DNA of 64,000 nt from Sphingomonas changbaiensis NBRC 104936. GTDB taxonomy: Bacteria > Pseudomonadota > Alphaproteobacteria > Sphingomonadales > Sphingomonadaceae. The notes under the pieces were generated by a model. The model was not told the DNA's origin. It did no database searches and worked only from the letters and a program-made list of their open reading frames with translations. The DNA is taken from contig NZ_BBWU01000019.1 of the NCBI RefSeq assembly GCF_000974765.1, forward strand, positions 1 to 64,000. Direction: 5' to 3'. Positions 19,568-28,703 of this stretch are shown here, piece by piece (the stretch's first letter is position 1; each line of letters begins with the position of its first letter). The position numbers were made by a program, and so were the translations under genes.

Positions 19568-21651
19568 CAGAACGCCACCAATTCGTCGATCTTAGCGCGG
19601 ATGCGTTCGACCGAAGGGACCGCCCAATCGAGCAGCACCGGATTATGCGGGCTCGGAATATCCGGCATCGTCAGCCGCGCCACCGGCGCATCCAGGTCGA
19701 GGAACGCCTCGTCCGCCACCACCGCCGCGATTTCCGCGCCGAAGCCCGCCGTCCGGATATCCTCGTGCACGATCAGGCAGCGCCGCGTCCGGCGGACCGA
19801 CTCCAGCACCATCTCGCGGTCCCAGGGCATCAGCGTGCGCAGGTCGATCACGTCGGCCGGCACGTGCCCCGCCGCCGTCTCGCAGCGCAGCGTCATCGCC
19901 CCCCAGGTGACGATCGTGATCTGGTCGCCGTCCGCCACTTTCTTGGCCCGTCCGAACGGCAGCACAAACGTATCGCCAGGCCACGGCCGCCGCGCCCAGG
20001 AATCGTCCAGCATCGCCCGGTGTTCGAAGAAAATCACCGGATCGTTGCCGCGGAGCGATGCGCGGAGCAGCCCCACTGCATCTTCCGCATTCGACGGCAC
20101 CGCGACTTTCCAGCCCGGCTGATGGACGAAGGCGACTTCGTTGGTCTGGCTGTGCCACGGGTCGCCGCATTTGAAAAAGCCGCCGGGCACGCGCAGCACC
20201 ATCGGCGCAGCGAAGCGGTTGGCGGTGCGCCAGCGCATCGTGCCGCAATCGTTGATCTGCTCGGTCGCAGGCTCGGCATATTTGCGGAACTGGATTTCCG
20301 GCACCGGCATCAGCCCGGCCAGCGCCATGCCGACCGCGCGACCGACAATCCCTTCCTCGGACAGGCTGGTGTCGAACACGCGCGACGCGCCGAATTTCTC
20401 CTGCAGGCCCAGCGTCACCGCATGGACACCGCCCTTCGGCCCCACATCCTCGCCGAACACGAGCACGCGCGGGTTCGCCTCCAACTCCTGCTCCAGGGTC
20501 CGGCGGATCGCAGCGCCCATATTGATGCGCTGCCCGTCTGGCGTCGGGGTCTCGCTGGTGGACGGCGGCTCATAGCCGTGCGTCCACTGGCCGCCTTCGG
20601 CCTGCATCTCGCCCTCGAAGAAGACGTTTCGCGTCACCTGCTCCGGATCGGAGACAGGTCGGGCTTCGGCGCGTTCGCGCGCAGCTTCGGCCGCCTCGGC
20701 AGCGTCGCGCTCGATCGCGTCCCATTCGCTTTCGCTCAGCAGCGATCCGACCAGGAACGACTTCAGCTTCGGCAGCGGGTCGCGCGCCCATTCGGCCTTC
20801 ACGACCGCGTCGCCCTTGTAGGTCTGGGTATCCTGGAAACTGTGGCCCTGCAGCCGCGGCACGGTCAGCCGCAGCAGCACCGGCGCGCGCCGCTCCCGAA
20901 CATGGGTCATCGCGCGATCGACCAGCCGCGCCGCCTCGGCCGGCTCGGTGCCGTCGCCGCTTAAGACCTCGAGGCCCGAAAAGCTGGCCAGGTTCGCCGC
21001 AATATCGCCGCCCGGCGTCTGGAACGAAGACGGCACCGAAATGCCGTAGCCATTGTCCTCGATGAAAAAGAGCATCGGCAGCTGCTGCGTGGTCGCGATC
21101 GTCAGCGCCGCCCAGAAGCCGTTCGTCGCACAGCTCGCCTCGCCGCCGAGCACGACGGCGATCGCCTTGTCATAGGCCGGGTCATTCAGCTCGGCGCGAT
21201 AATATTCGATCGCCTGCGCCCAGCCGGCAGTCGGGGTATATTGGGCGCCGACGCCGCCGCACATCGGCAGCGCCGAGGCGCCGTGCGGGTTCGGATAGTT
21301 GAAGACGACGCCGATATCGCGCCCGTCCGAATAGCCGCCGGCGCGGCCCATCGCGGAGCCGAGCGCATCCTCGACCGGCACGCCCAGCGACAGCAACATC
21401 GGCCGGGAGCGATAGTAACCGCACGCCGCATCGACGGGATCGGTCAACCGCAGCCCCAGCAGCACCTGCGCCATGTCGTGCCCGCGGGCGGAGAATTGGT
21501 AGAGCACCTTCTTCTCCGGCACGAGCCGGGTCTCTTCCATTTTGTCGAGCGCGCGCGAAAGCTGCACCAGATAGGCGACGCGCCGCCAGTCCCAGGCCGG
21601 GTGCGGCGCATTGCCGCGATGCGTGTCGATCGCCGGCGCTTGCGCTGCCAT
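19567..21651 (-). CDS. 2-oxoacid dehydrogenase E1, alpha and beta fused
   Basis: 694-residue thiamine-diphosphate enzyme that decarboxylates a 2-oxoacid and passes the acyl group to E2. Residues up to about 330 are the alpha part (YRSRPMLLSLG, TPP-binding GGEASCATNGFW...EDNGYGIS). A linker of about 40 residues joins the beta part (INMGAAIRRTLEQELEANPR, VFGEDVGPKGGVHAVT, SLSEEGIVGRAVGMA, LIVHEDIRTAGFGAEI). Most bacteria keep these as two genes; the single-chain form is known in several proteobacteria and Bacteroidetes. The start MAAQAPAID overlaps the aminotransferase stop (TGATG); the upstream open frame is a shadow. Branched-chain 2-oxoacids are the default substrate; arylpyruvate is possible from context. 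Confidence 0.92.
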   Translation of the reverse strand: MAAQAPAIDTHRGNAPHPAWDWRRVAYLVQLSRALDKMEETRLVPEKKVLYQFSARGHDMAQVLLGLRLTDPVDAACGYYRSRPMLLSLGVPVEDALGSAMGRAGGYSDGRDIGVVFNYPNPHGASALPMCGGVGAQYTPTAGWAQAIEYYRAELNDPAYDKAIAVVLGGEASCATNGFWAALTIATTQQLPMLFFIEDNGYGISVPSSFQTPGGDIAANLASFSGLEVLSGDGTEPAEAARLVDRAMTHVRERRAPVLLRLTVPRLQGHSFQDTQTYKGDAVVKAEWARDPLPKLKSFLVGSLLSESEWDAIERDAAEAAEAARERAEARPVSDPEQVTRNVFFEGEMQAEGGQWTHGYEPPSTSETPTPDGQRINMGAAIRRTLEQELEANPRVLVFGEDVGPKGGVHAVTLGLQEKFGASRVFDTSLSEEGIVGRAVGMALAGLMPVPEIQFRKYAEPATEQINDCGTMRWRTANRFAAPMVLRVPGGFFKCGDPWHSQTNEVAFVHQPGWKVAVPSNAEDAVGLLRASLRGNDPVIFFEHRAMLDDSWARRPWPGDTFVLPFGRAKKVADGDQITIVTWGAMTLRCETAAGHVPADVIDLRTLMPWDREMVLESVRRTRRCLIVHEDIRTAGFGAEIAAVVADEAFLDLDAPVARLTMPDIPSPHNPVLLDWAVPSVERIRAKIDELVAF

Positions 21652-22874
21652 CACAGCACGCTCTTCACGGCACGGACGAACGCCTCGACATTGCCGCGCG
21701 TCAGGCCGGCGATGTTGATGCGGCCGGAATTGGGCATGTACACCGCGAACTCCTCGCGCAGCCGCCGCACCTGCTCCGGCGACAAGGGCAGCGTCGAGAA
21801 CATGCCGTGCTGCCGTGCCAGCGGCGCGAACGCCGGATCGATCGTGCCGAGCAGTTCGCGCATCGACACGATCCGGTCGCGCATTTCGGCCAGCTCTGCG
21901 CGCCAATCGGCGGAAAGCTCGGGGCTTACAAGGATGATGCGCGCGGCCGCTGCGCCATGATCCGGCGGCATCGACCAGGCGGCGCGGGCAAGCGCGAGCA
22001 CGTTCGAATGCGCGATCCGCGCGCGCTCCCCGCTCGCCGCGATGCCGAACAGCGCGCCCGTGCGCTCGCGATAAAGCCCGAAATTCTTGTCGCACGAATA
22101 GGCGATCAGCGCGGCCGGAACCTGATCCAGCACGATCCGCACGCCCGCGGCATCCGCATCCAGCCCTTCGGCCAGGCCCTGATAGGCGAGGTCCAGCAAC
22201 GGCAGCACACCGCGACGGCCGAGGATGCGGGCGATCTCGTGCCACTGCTCGACGGTGAAGTCGGCGCCTGTCGGATTGTGGCAGCAGACCTGGAGCAGCG
22301 CGACGTCGCCCGCCCCTGCGCTCTCCAGCGCCGCCACGACGTCATCGAAGCACACCGCCTGCGTCTCGGCGTCGAAATGCCGGTAGGCGACCTGCTCCAG
22401 GCCCGTCTTCTTCAGGATCGGCGGATGATTGGGCCAGGTCGGCGTGCCGAGGAACACGCGCGCACCGGGCCGGGCCTGCGCAATCAGCTCGGCCGCAAGC
22501 CTCAGCGCCCCGGTGCCGCCCGGCGTTTGCAGCCCGAATACCCGCTCGCCGGGATCGGCCGCGCCGAACACGACCGGCCTCAGCGCCTGGAAGAAACCGA
22601 TATCGCCCTCCGGACCCAGATAGGCCTTGGTGTCCTGCGTCTCCAGCAGCCGGCGCTCAGCCGTCTTCATCGCGCGGAACACCGGCGTCTCGCCCGTTTC
22701 CGTCCGGAACACGCCCACGCCGACGTCGATCTTGTTGGGCCGCGGATCGGCGCGGAAGGCACCGATCACCGAAAGCAGCGGATCGGCAGGCTGGAGCGCA
22801 AGAGCATCGAAGATGCCAGCATCGGCCGGCGCGGCGGGCGCCAGGCTCGGCGCGGGATCAAGAATGGTGGCCAT
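21651..22874 (-). CDS. Aromatic/aspartate aminotransferase (class I)
   Basis: 407-residue PLP enzyme of the TyrB/AspC branch. The visible parts are NKIDVGVGVFRTETGETPVF, YLGPEGDIGFFQALRPVVFG, CCHNPTGADFTVEQW (substrate Asn/Pro loop), LLDLAYQGLAEGLDADA, and the Schiff-base lysine in SCDKNFGLYRERTG near residue 262. It interconverts aromatic amino acids or aspartate with their 2-oxoacids, so it can feed phenylpyruvate or similar to the E1/E2 complex encoded immediately downstream. The start at MATIL was chosen by length; MLYVFLMATIL six codons upstream is possible and neither has a clear ribosome site. Divergent from the Lrp-type regulator. Confidence 0.9.
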   Translation of the reverse strand: MATILDPAPSLAPAAPADAGIFDALALQPADPLLSVIGAFRADPRPNKIDVGVGVFRTETGETPVFRAMKTAERRLLETQDTKAYLGPEGDIGFFQALRPVVFGAADPGERVFGLQTPGGTGALRLAAELIAQARPGARVFLGTPTWPNHPPILKKTGLEQVAYRHFDAETQAVCFDDVVAALESAGAGDVALLQVCCHNPTGADFTVEQWHEIARILGRRGVLPLLDLAYQGLAEGLDADAAGVRIVLDQVPAALIAYSCDKNFGLYRERTGALFGIAASGERARIAHSNVLALARAAWSMPPDHGAAAARIILVSPELSADWRAELAEMRDRIVSMRELLGTIDPAFAPLARQHGMFSTLPLSPEQVRRLREEFAVYMPNSGRINIAGLTRGNVEAFVRAVKSVL

Positions 22875-22911
22875 GAGAAAGACATAGAGCATCTGGCGCG
22901 TAAAATCATTT

Positions 22912-22950
22912 CTGTTTCCGTCCATTTTCGATAGTCTGCGACCGAAACAG
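22912..22950. promoter_or_regulatory. Candidate Lrp-type operator between divergent genes
   Basis: CTGTTTC (22912-22918) and GAAACAG (22944-22950) form an inverted repeat in the 95-base gap between the aminotransferase and regulator genes. Both arms are AT-richer than the surroundings. Lrp/AsnC regulators commonly bind between themselves and a divergent target; no direct proof here. Confidence 0.35.
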
Positions 22951-22969
22951 CGCGAAATGTCGGGCAATC

Positions 22970-23461
22970 ATGGAACAAACATCTCAACCGGCTCGTGACG
23001 CAGCCGAACTGGATGCCCTCGATCGCCGGATTCTCCGCGTGCTGCAGCGCGACGGCGCGATCAGCCATGCCGACCTGGCGCAGGAAGTTGCCGCCTCGCC
23101 CGCATCCTGCTGGCGACGCATCAAGGCGCTGGAGACCGCCGGCGTGCTCGGGCCGACAGTAAGGCTCGTCGATCCGGTGAAGGTGGGCCGCGGGCTGGAC
23201 GCGATCTGCCAGGTGCGGATGAAGAGCCACACGGCGGAGGTGCGATCGAGCTTCGAAGCGTTCGTGCAGGAGCATCCCGAAGTGATGGACTGCTATTCGA
23301 TGTCGGGCGAATGGGACTATCTGCTGCGGATCGCCGTCGCCGACGTGCGCGACTATGAGCGCTTCCTGATGCACACGCTGCTGAACCACCCCGCGGTGGC
23401 CAGCTCCTCGTCGCACTTCGCGCTCAACCGAGTGAAGTACACGACCGCGATGCCGGTCTAG
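22970..23461 (+). CDS. Lrp/AsnC family transcriptional regulator
   Basis: 163 residues. The N-terminal winged helix-turn-helix has LDRRILRVLQRDGAISHADLAQEVAASPASCWRRIKALE split over about residues 17-57. The C-terminal RAM/AsnC ligand domain has EVMDCYSMSGEWDYLLRI and a final HFALNRVKYTTAMPV. Such proteins sense amino acids or related 2-oxoacids. Its position divergent to the aminotransferase-E1-E2 operon parallels BkdR-type activators, so local control of that operon is likely. The stop shares the bases CTAG with the stop of paaK on the other strand. Confidence 0.92.
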   Translation: MEQTSQPARDAAELDALDRRILRVLQRDGAISHADLAQEVAASPASCWRRIKALETAGVLGPTVRLVDPVKVGRGLDAICQVRMKSHTAEVRSSFEAFVQEHPEVMDCYSMSGEWDYLLRIAVADVRDYERFLMHTLLNHPAVASSSSHFALNRVKYTTAMPV

Positions 23462-24729
23462 CGCTGGCGTAGGTCGATGACGCGCGCCGCCTTGCCGGCC
23501 GAGCGCGGCAGCGAGCCGGGCGCGCCCACCTCCACAGCGGCGCTGATGCCGACCACCTCTTTGACGTAAGCGGCGAGCAGGCGGCCATGTGCAGCCTCGC
23601 CGCCGTCCGCTGCGCGTGCCTCGACCTTGATCCTCACCTCGTCCATCCGATCCGGCCGGCTGACCTCGATCAGGAAGTGCGGCGCGAGGCCGGGGCACTT
23701 CAGCACCTGCTCCTCGATCTGCGTCGGGAACACGTTCACGCCGCGGATGATCAGCATGTCGTCGGATCGGCCAGTGATCTTCGCCATCCGTCGCATCGGC
23801 GTTTCGATACCGGGCAGCAGCCGCGTCAGGTCGCGGGTGCGATAGCGGATGATCGGCAGGGCCTGCTTGGTCAATGACGTAAAGACCAGCTCGCCTTCCT
23901 CGCCGTCCGGCAGCACCGCGCCGGTTTCCGGGTCGACGATCTCAGGATAGAAATGATCTTCCCAGATCGTCGGCCCGGGCGCGCCGCCGACGAATTCCTG
24001 CGCGACGCCCGGGCCCATCACTTCGGACAGGCCATAAATATCCGTCGCCTTGAGGTTGAATGCGCTTTCGATTTCGCCGCGCATTGCTTCGGTCCAGGGT
24101 TCGGCACCGAAGATGCCGTAGCGGAGCGAGCTTGCAGCCGGGTCGATGCCCTGGCGCCGGAACTCGTCGAGGATCGCGAGCAAGTAGCTCGGCGTCACCA
24201 TGATGATCTCGGGCGCGAAGTCGCAGATCAGCTGGACCTGGCGTTCGGTCTGCCCGCCCGACATCGGAATGACGGTGCAGCCAAGCGCTTCGGCGCCATA
24301 ATGCGCGCCCAGGCCGCCGGTGAACAGGCCGTAGCCATAGGCAACATGCACCTTCATTCCGGGCCGCCCGCCGGCGGCGTGGATCGAGCGGGCGATGAGC
24401 TCGGCCCAGATGCGGATGTCCTCGGCCGTGTAGCCGACCACCGTCGGCTTGCCGGTCGTGCCGGACGAGGCATGGATGCGCGACACCTGCTCCATCGGCA
24501 CGGCGAACATGCCGAAGGGATACTGCGCGCGCAGATCGGCCTTGGTGGTGAACGGGAAGCGGGCGATGTCGTCCAGCGACTGCAGATCGGACGGGTGGAC
24601 GCCCGCGTCTGCGAAGGCGCGCCGATAGTGCGGAGAATCGGCGGCGGCATGGGCGAGCGTCGCTTTCAGCCGCTTCAGCTGGAGCGCGCGCAGCTCGTCG
24701 GCGGACGCCGGACCATAGTCGACGGTCAT
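23458..24729 (-). CDS. paaK: Phenylacetate-CoA ligase
   Basis: 423-residue adenylate-forming enzyme that activates phenylacetate to phenylacetyl-CoA, the entry step of the paa pathway. Motifs include the AMP-binding loop ASSGTTGKPTVVGY near residues 84-97, YGYGLFTGGLGAHYGAEALG, FGAEPWTEAMR, YGLSEVMGPGVAQEF, RTRDLTRLLPG and RSDDMLIIRGVNVFPTQIEE, all characteristic of PaaK. The start MTVDYGPASA overlaps the P450 stop (ATGA); the open frame beyond it is antisense/out-of-frame sequence. Last gene of the minus-strand paa operon. Confidence 0.96.
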   Translation of the reverse strand: MTVDYGPASADELRALQLKRLKATLAHAAADSPHYRRAFADAGVHPSDLQSLDDIARFPFTTKADLRAQYPFGMFAVPMEQVSRIHASSGTTGKPTVVGYTAEDIRIWAELIARSIHAAGGRPGMKVHVAYGYGLFTGGLGAHYGAEALGCTVIPMSGGQTERQVQLICDFAPEIIMVTPSYLLAILDEFRRQGIDPAASSLRYGIFGAEPWTEAMRGEIESAFNLKATDIYGLSEVMGPGVAQEFVGGAPGPTIWEDHFYPEIVDPETGAVLPDGEEGELVFTSLTKQALPIIRYRTRDLTRLLPGIETPMRRMAKITGRSDDMLIIRGVNVFPTQIEEQVLKCPGLAPHFLIEVSRPDRMDEVRIKVEARAADGGEAAHGRLLAAYVKEVVGISAAVEVGAPGSLPRSAGKAARVIDLRQR

Positions 24730-25922
24730 AGTGCGACGTCCAGCGCGGTGAGCCCGCGGAAGCGGACGCGGTGCTGCCAATGCGGGTGTCCGGCGAGGCC
24801 GAATTCCGGAAACCGGCGCAGCCAGGCGGCAATCGCGATCCGTGCCTCGATCCGTGCGAGGCTGAGGCCGGCGCATTGGTGCGGGCCGGCACCGAAGGCG
24901 AGGTGGCGATTGGGCGCGCGGCGGACATCGAACGTCTCCGGGGCCGCGAAGGCGGCCGGATCGCGGTTCGCGGCGCCGATCACCAGCGTGATCTGGGTGC
25001 CCGCCGCAATGGGCACGCCAGCGATCTCCGCATCGCGCACAGCGCGGCGGTTGCCGAGCTGGTTCGGGCTTTCGAAGCGCAGCACTTCTTCCACGAAACT
25101 GGGCACCGCCTCCGGGTCCGCGATCAACGCGCGGCGAACATCGTGCATGGTCGCCAGAATGTATAGCGCGCTGCCGATCAGGTTGCTCGTCGTCTCGTGC
25201 CCCGCGTTGAGCAGAAAAATCGCGTTGTGGATCAGCTCGGCGGGCGTCAGCATTTCGTCGCCTTCGCCGGCGATGAGGCGAGTCAGCAGGTCGCGCTCCG
25301 GATCGCCCGGTGCGCGGCGCCGCGCCTCGATCAACTCGTCCAAATAGTCGGAGAACTCCGACACCGCCGCATTGCCGGCGGCCAGCCGCTCGGGGCCCGG
25401 CTGCGGCTCCAGCGCACCCAGGATCGCAAGCGACCAGCCGCGCAACGCCCCGCGATCGGCTTCGGGCACGCCCAGCATGTCGCCGATCACCCGTACCGGC
25501 ACCGCCGCCGCATAGCTCTCGACCGCATCGCCGCCGCCGCGCTCCGCAAAACGATCCAGCAGCGCCTCGCAATACGGGCCGAGCGCCTCCGCCAGCGCGG
25601 CCAGCGCGCGCGGCGTCAGTGCGCCCACCAGTCGCTTGCGCACGCGGCCGTGATAGGGATCGTCGTTGAAGACCAGGCTGGTCGTATGGTGCCGGAAGAG
25701 CGGGCCGTCGCCATATTTGGGCGCGAACTCGACGCGCTTGTCGGAGCTGAATGACACCGCGTCGCGATAGACCGCCGACAAATCGGCATGGCGCGACAGC
25801 AGCACCGATCCGTCCGACGCCCGTGCGATCGGCGCTTCTTCGCGGAGCTGCCGATAGAAAGGAAACGGATCGTCGAAAAAGCCGTCCGGCGGCTCGCTCG
25901 GTGACCAGGGCGCCGGCGTCAC
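24726..25922 (-). CDS. Cytochrome P450 embedded in the phenylacetate operon
   Basis: 398-residue soluble class I-type bacterial P450. The heme loop HLAFGAGPHQCAGLSLAR has the axial cysteine at residue 350. The ExxR helix includes ...FVEEVLRFESPNQLGNRRAV, and the I-helix is LNAGHETTSNLIG near 238-250 (oxygen-activating Thr). It overlaps both neighbours by 4 bases, so it is translationally coupled to the alpha/beta hydrolase and paaK. No ferredoxin or ferredoxin reductase gene is next to it, so electrons must come from elsewhere; PaaE is a local iron-sulfur flavoprotein reductase but its use is only a thought. Substrate unknown; an aromatic or aryl-ester precursor is a reasonable guess. Confidence 0.92.
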   Translation of the reverse strand: MTPAPWSPSEPPDGFFDDPFPFYRQLREEAPIARASDGSVLLSRHADLSAVYRDAVSFSSDKRVEFAPKYGDGPLFRHHTTSLVFNDDPYHGRVRKRLVGALTPRALAALAEALGPYCEALLDRFAERGGGDAVESYAAAVPVRVIGDMLGVPEADRGALRGWSLAILGALEPQPGPERLAAGNAAVSEFSDYLDELIEARRRAPGDPERDLLTRLIAGEGDEMLTPAELIHNAIFLLNAGHETTSNLIGSALYILATMHDVRRALIADPEAVPSFVEEVLRFESPNQLGNRRAVRDAEIAGVPIAAGTQITLVIGAANRDPAAFAAPETFDVRRAPNRHLAFGAGPHQCAGLSLARIEARIAIAAWLRRFPEFGLAGHPHWQHRVRFRGLTALDVAL

Positions 25923-26665
25923 GGCGTCGCCTGTAGCCAGTCCCAGACCGCGCCGGGCGCATCGACCATCGCGTTGTGGCCCGCGCCGGGAATCGCGAAT
26001 GCCTTCGCGTCGAAATCGCGCAGCCGCTCGGCGGAGATCATCGCATCGCCCTCCCCGCAGGCCAGCCGCACCGGGCAGCGGGCGGCGTCAACCAGCTCCG
26101 CCATGCGCGGCCGCTCCACCGCGAATGCGGCCATGTCCATCGCCGCGCGCCACTGGCCGCCCTGCATGGCCGCACCGCGCGCGAGTAGCGGGGAATCAAG
26201 CGCCACTTCGCCCAGTCCGCAGTTGCGGCGATGCTGCGCCAGCGCCTCGGCCTCGCCGTCGAACAGCTTCGGCGGCCGCGCCGCGAGTCCGGCGAAACGC
26301 GCCAGCTCCTCGTCGCTCCAGTCGACCTTGATGCCGAGACCATAGGCGGCGCGCAGCGGCAGCCCGCTCCCGGCCAGCGCGATCGCGACCAGCCCGCCCA
26401 GCGAATGGCCGAGGATCGTGACCTCCTGTCCCTCTCGCTCGGCCTCGATCAGGCCACCGATTGCAGCGGCGAGTGCTTCGACCGAATAGCCGCCGCCATG
26501 ATCCGAGCCGCCATGCCCCGGCAGGTCCGGCGCGATCCAGCGTCCGTGCGGCTCCGCCAGCATCGAAGACCAGACTCCCGCGGTCGCGCCCAGGCCGTGG
26601 ATCAACACCAGCAGCGGCCCGTCGGTGCCGCCCCGCTCGTACGCCAATCCTCCGCGCCGCAGCAT
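25919..26665 (-). CDS. Alpha/beta-fold hydrolase in the phenylacetate operon
   Basis: 248-residue hydrolase. The oxyanion motif is HGLGATAGVW near residues 23-32, the nucleophile is Ser88 in GHSLGG, the acid is expected in LACGEGDAMIS and the base in PGAGHNAMVDAP. No signal peptide, so cytoplasmic. It is coupled to paaZ upstream (TGATG) and the P450 downstream (ATGA). By context it could hydrolyse an ester or thioester of phenylacetate or clear stalled CoA intermediates; the sequence alone does not settle the substrate. Confidence 0.87.
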   Translation of the reverse strand: MLRRGGLAYERGGTDGPLLVLIHGLGATAGVWSSMLAEPHGRWIAPDLPGHGGSDHGGGYSVEALAAAIGGLIEAEREGQEVTILGHSLGGLVAIALAGSGLPLRAAYGLGIKVDWSDEELARFAGLAARPPKLFDGEAEALAQHRRNCGLGEVALDSPLLARGAAMQGGQWRAAMDMAAFAVERPRMAELVDAARCPVRLACGEGDAMISAERLRDFDAKAFAIPGAGHNAMVDAPGAVWDWLQATP

Positions 26666-28695
26666 CAGACCGCGTTCATCGTCAGCAGGTCATAGGTCGC
26701 AACCAGCTCGTCATCCTGGTTCGTGACCCGCACGTTCCAGCGGACCTCGCCCATGTCCGGCGTCTTCAGCGTCTTGGATTTGGCGGTCAGCACCGCCTTC
26801 ATGCTCTCGCCAGGCTTCAGCGGCTTCACGAACCGGAGGCCTTCGAGGCCGTAGTTCGCCAGCACCGGCCCCGGCGCCGGATCGACGAACAGGCCGGCCG
26901 CGAACGACAGGATCAGATAGCCGTGCGCGACGCGGCCGCCGAAGATCGGGCTCGCCTTCGCCGCTTCCTCGTCCATGTGCGCGTAGAACGTGTCGCCGGT
27001 AAAATGCGCAAAGTGCTCGATATCCTCGAGGGTAACTTTCCTGAATTTCGTCTGGACGCTGTAGCCGGGTTCCAGCTCGCCGAAGCGCAGACGGAACGGG
27101 TGACGGTCGCCCTCGACGATCGGCGCGCCGGCGAGCTGCTGGCCGACGACCTTGCTCAGCATCGCCGGGCTGCCCTGGAGCGCGGTCCGCTGCATGAAGT
27201 GCTTGACCGCGCGGATGCCGCCCAGCTCCTCGCCGCCGCCGGCGCGGCCGGGGCCGCCATGGGTCAGCACCGGCAACGGCGAGCCATGACCGGTCGACTC
27301 CCCCGCGCAGTCACGGTCGATGAACGCCATGCGGCCGTGGAACGACGCCGAGCCCAGCACAAGCTCGCGCGCCACATCCGGATCATGGGTGAAAGCGGAA
27401 ACGACCAGCGATCCCTTGCCGTGATTGGCGAGCGCGACCGCGTCATCCAGGTCGCGATACGGCATCAGCGTCGAGACCGGACCGAACGCCTCGACCTCGT
27501 GGATCGCATCCGCCGCCCACGGATCGTCGGCGCGCATCAGGATCGGCGAGATGAAGGCGCCTCCTTCCAGCCCTTCGCCTACCAGTTCGACATGCTCCGG
27601 ATCGCCGAACACGATCGGCGCTTGGCGCGACAGCTCCGCGATCTTCTCGCGCACATCGTCGAGCTGCGAACGCCCGACCAGCGCGCCCATCCGCACACCC
27701 TCGACGCGTGGATCGCCTATCACCGTCTTGGCCAGTCGGGCCGACAGCGCCTGCTGCGCTGCATCGATCAGCGCAGCGGGGACGAGCGCGCGGCGGATGG
27801 CGGTGCATTTCTGCCCCGCCTTCACCGTCATTTCCTTCGCCACTTCCTTGACGAACAGCTCGAACTCCGGGCTGTCCGGCGCCGCGTCCGGCCCGAGGAT
27901 CGAGGCGTTCAGCGAATCCCGCTCGGCCGTGAACCGCACCGCCTCGCGCGCGACGACCGGGTGGCGCTGCAGCAGCTCGGCGGTGCGCGCGGAGCCGGTG
28001 AAGGCGATCACGTCCTGCCCGGTCAGATGGTCGAGCAGGTCGCCCGCCTTGCCCGACACCAGCTGGATGGCGCCTTCGGGCAGCAACCCGGTTTCCAGCA
28101 TGATCCGCACGCACGCTTCGGCGACGTAAGCGGTCTGCTGCGCCGGCTTCACGATCGCGGGCATGCCGGCGAGCCAGGTCGGGGCAAGCTTTTCCAGCAT
28201 ACCCCAGACCGGGAAGTTGAACGCGTTGATATGGACCGCCACGCCCTGCAGCGGCGTGTAGACGTGCTGGCCGATAAAGCTGCCGGTCTTGCCCAGGATT
28301 TCGGTGTCGCCGTCGATCAGGATTTGACTGTTGGGCAGCTCGCGCCGGCCCTTCGACGCGAACGAGAACAGGGTGCCCGCGCCGCCTTCGATGTCGATCC
28401 AATTGTCGGCCCGCGTTGCGCCCGTCGCAAAGGCGAGCGCGTACAGCTCTTCCTTGCGCGCCATCACCGCCTGGCCAAGCGCCTTCAGCATCGCCGCGCG
28501 CTCGTGGAAGGTCATGCGCCGGAGGTTCGGACCACCGATCCGCCGGGCGTGACCGGCCATCGCACCGAAATCCAGGCCTTCGCTGCCAAGCTCTGCGACG
28601 ACTTCGCCGGTCAGTGCGGAATGGACGGGTTCCACATTGCCCTTGGGCGCGACCCAATGGCCTTGGGCGAAACTTTGGACGATGCCCATCATCAA
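26665..28695 (-). CDS. paaZ: Bifunctional oxepin-CoA hydrolase / semialdehyde dehydrogenase
   Basis: 676 residues in two domains. The N-terminal aldehyde dehydrogenase (about 1-520) has the catalytic cysteine at residue 297 in AGQKCTAIRR, the VHINAFNFPVWGMLEKLAPT block and FTGSARTAELLQ. The C-terminal MaoC-type (R)-hydratase domain (about 540-676) has HFTGDTFYAHMD and VAHGYLILSFAAGLFV. It opens the oxepin-CoA ring and oxidises the resulting semialdehyde to 3-oxo-5,6-dehydrosuberyl-CoA. It starts 8 bases after paaG and overlaps the hydrolase gene. Confidence 0.95.
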   Translation of the reverse strand: MMMGIVQSFAQGHWVAPKGNVEPVHSALTGEVVAELGSEGLDFGAMAGHARRIGGPNLRRMTFHERAAMLKALGQAVMARKEELYALAFATGATRADNWIDIEGGAGTLFSFASKGRRELPNSQILIDGDTEILGKTGSFIGQHVYTPLQGVAVHINAFNFPVWGMLEKLAPTWLAGMPAIVKPAQQTAYVAEACVRIMLETGLLPEGAIQLVSGKAGDLLDHLTGQDVIAFTGSARTAELLQRHPVVAREAVRFTAERDSLNASILGPDAAPDSPEFELFVKEVAKEMTVKAGQKCTAIRRALVPAALIDAAQQALSARLAKTVIGDPRVEGVRMGALVGRSQLDDVREKIAELSRQAPIVFGDPEHVELVGEGLEGGAFISPILMRADDPWAADAIHEVEAFGPVSTLMPYRDLDDAVALANHGKGSLVVSAFTHDPDVARELVLGSASFHGRMAFIDRDCAGESTGHGSPLPVLTHGGPGRAGGGEELGGIRAVKHFMQRTALQGSPAMLSKVVGQQLAGAPIVEGDRHPFRLRFGELEPGYSVQTKFRKVTLEDIEHFAHFTGDTFYAHMDEEAAKASPIFGGRVAHGYLILSFAAGLFVDPAPGPVLANYGLEGLRFVKPLKPGESMKAVLTAKSKTLKTPDMGEVRWNVRVTNQDDELVATYDLLTMNAV

Positions 28696-28703
28696 ACTCC
28701 AGC

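Noticed and set aside
23458-25962. Apparent 834-residue fusion ending in PaaK
   Set aside because: The upstream part is an out-of-frame reading of the P450 gene; the PaaK start overlaps the P450 stop as ATGA.
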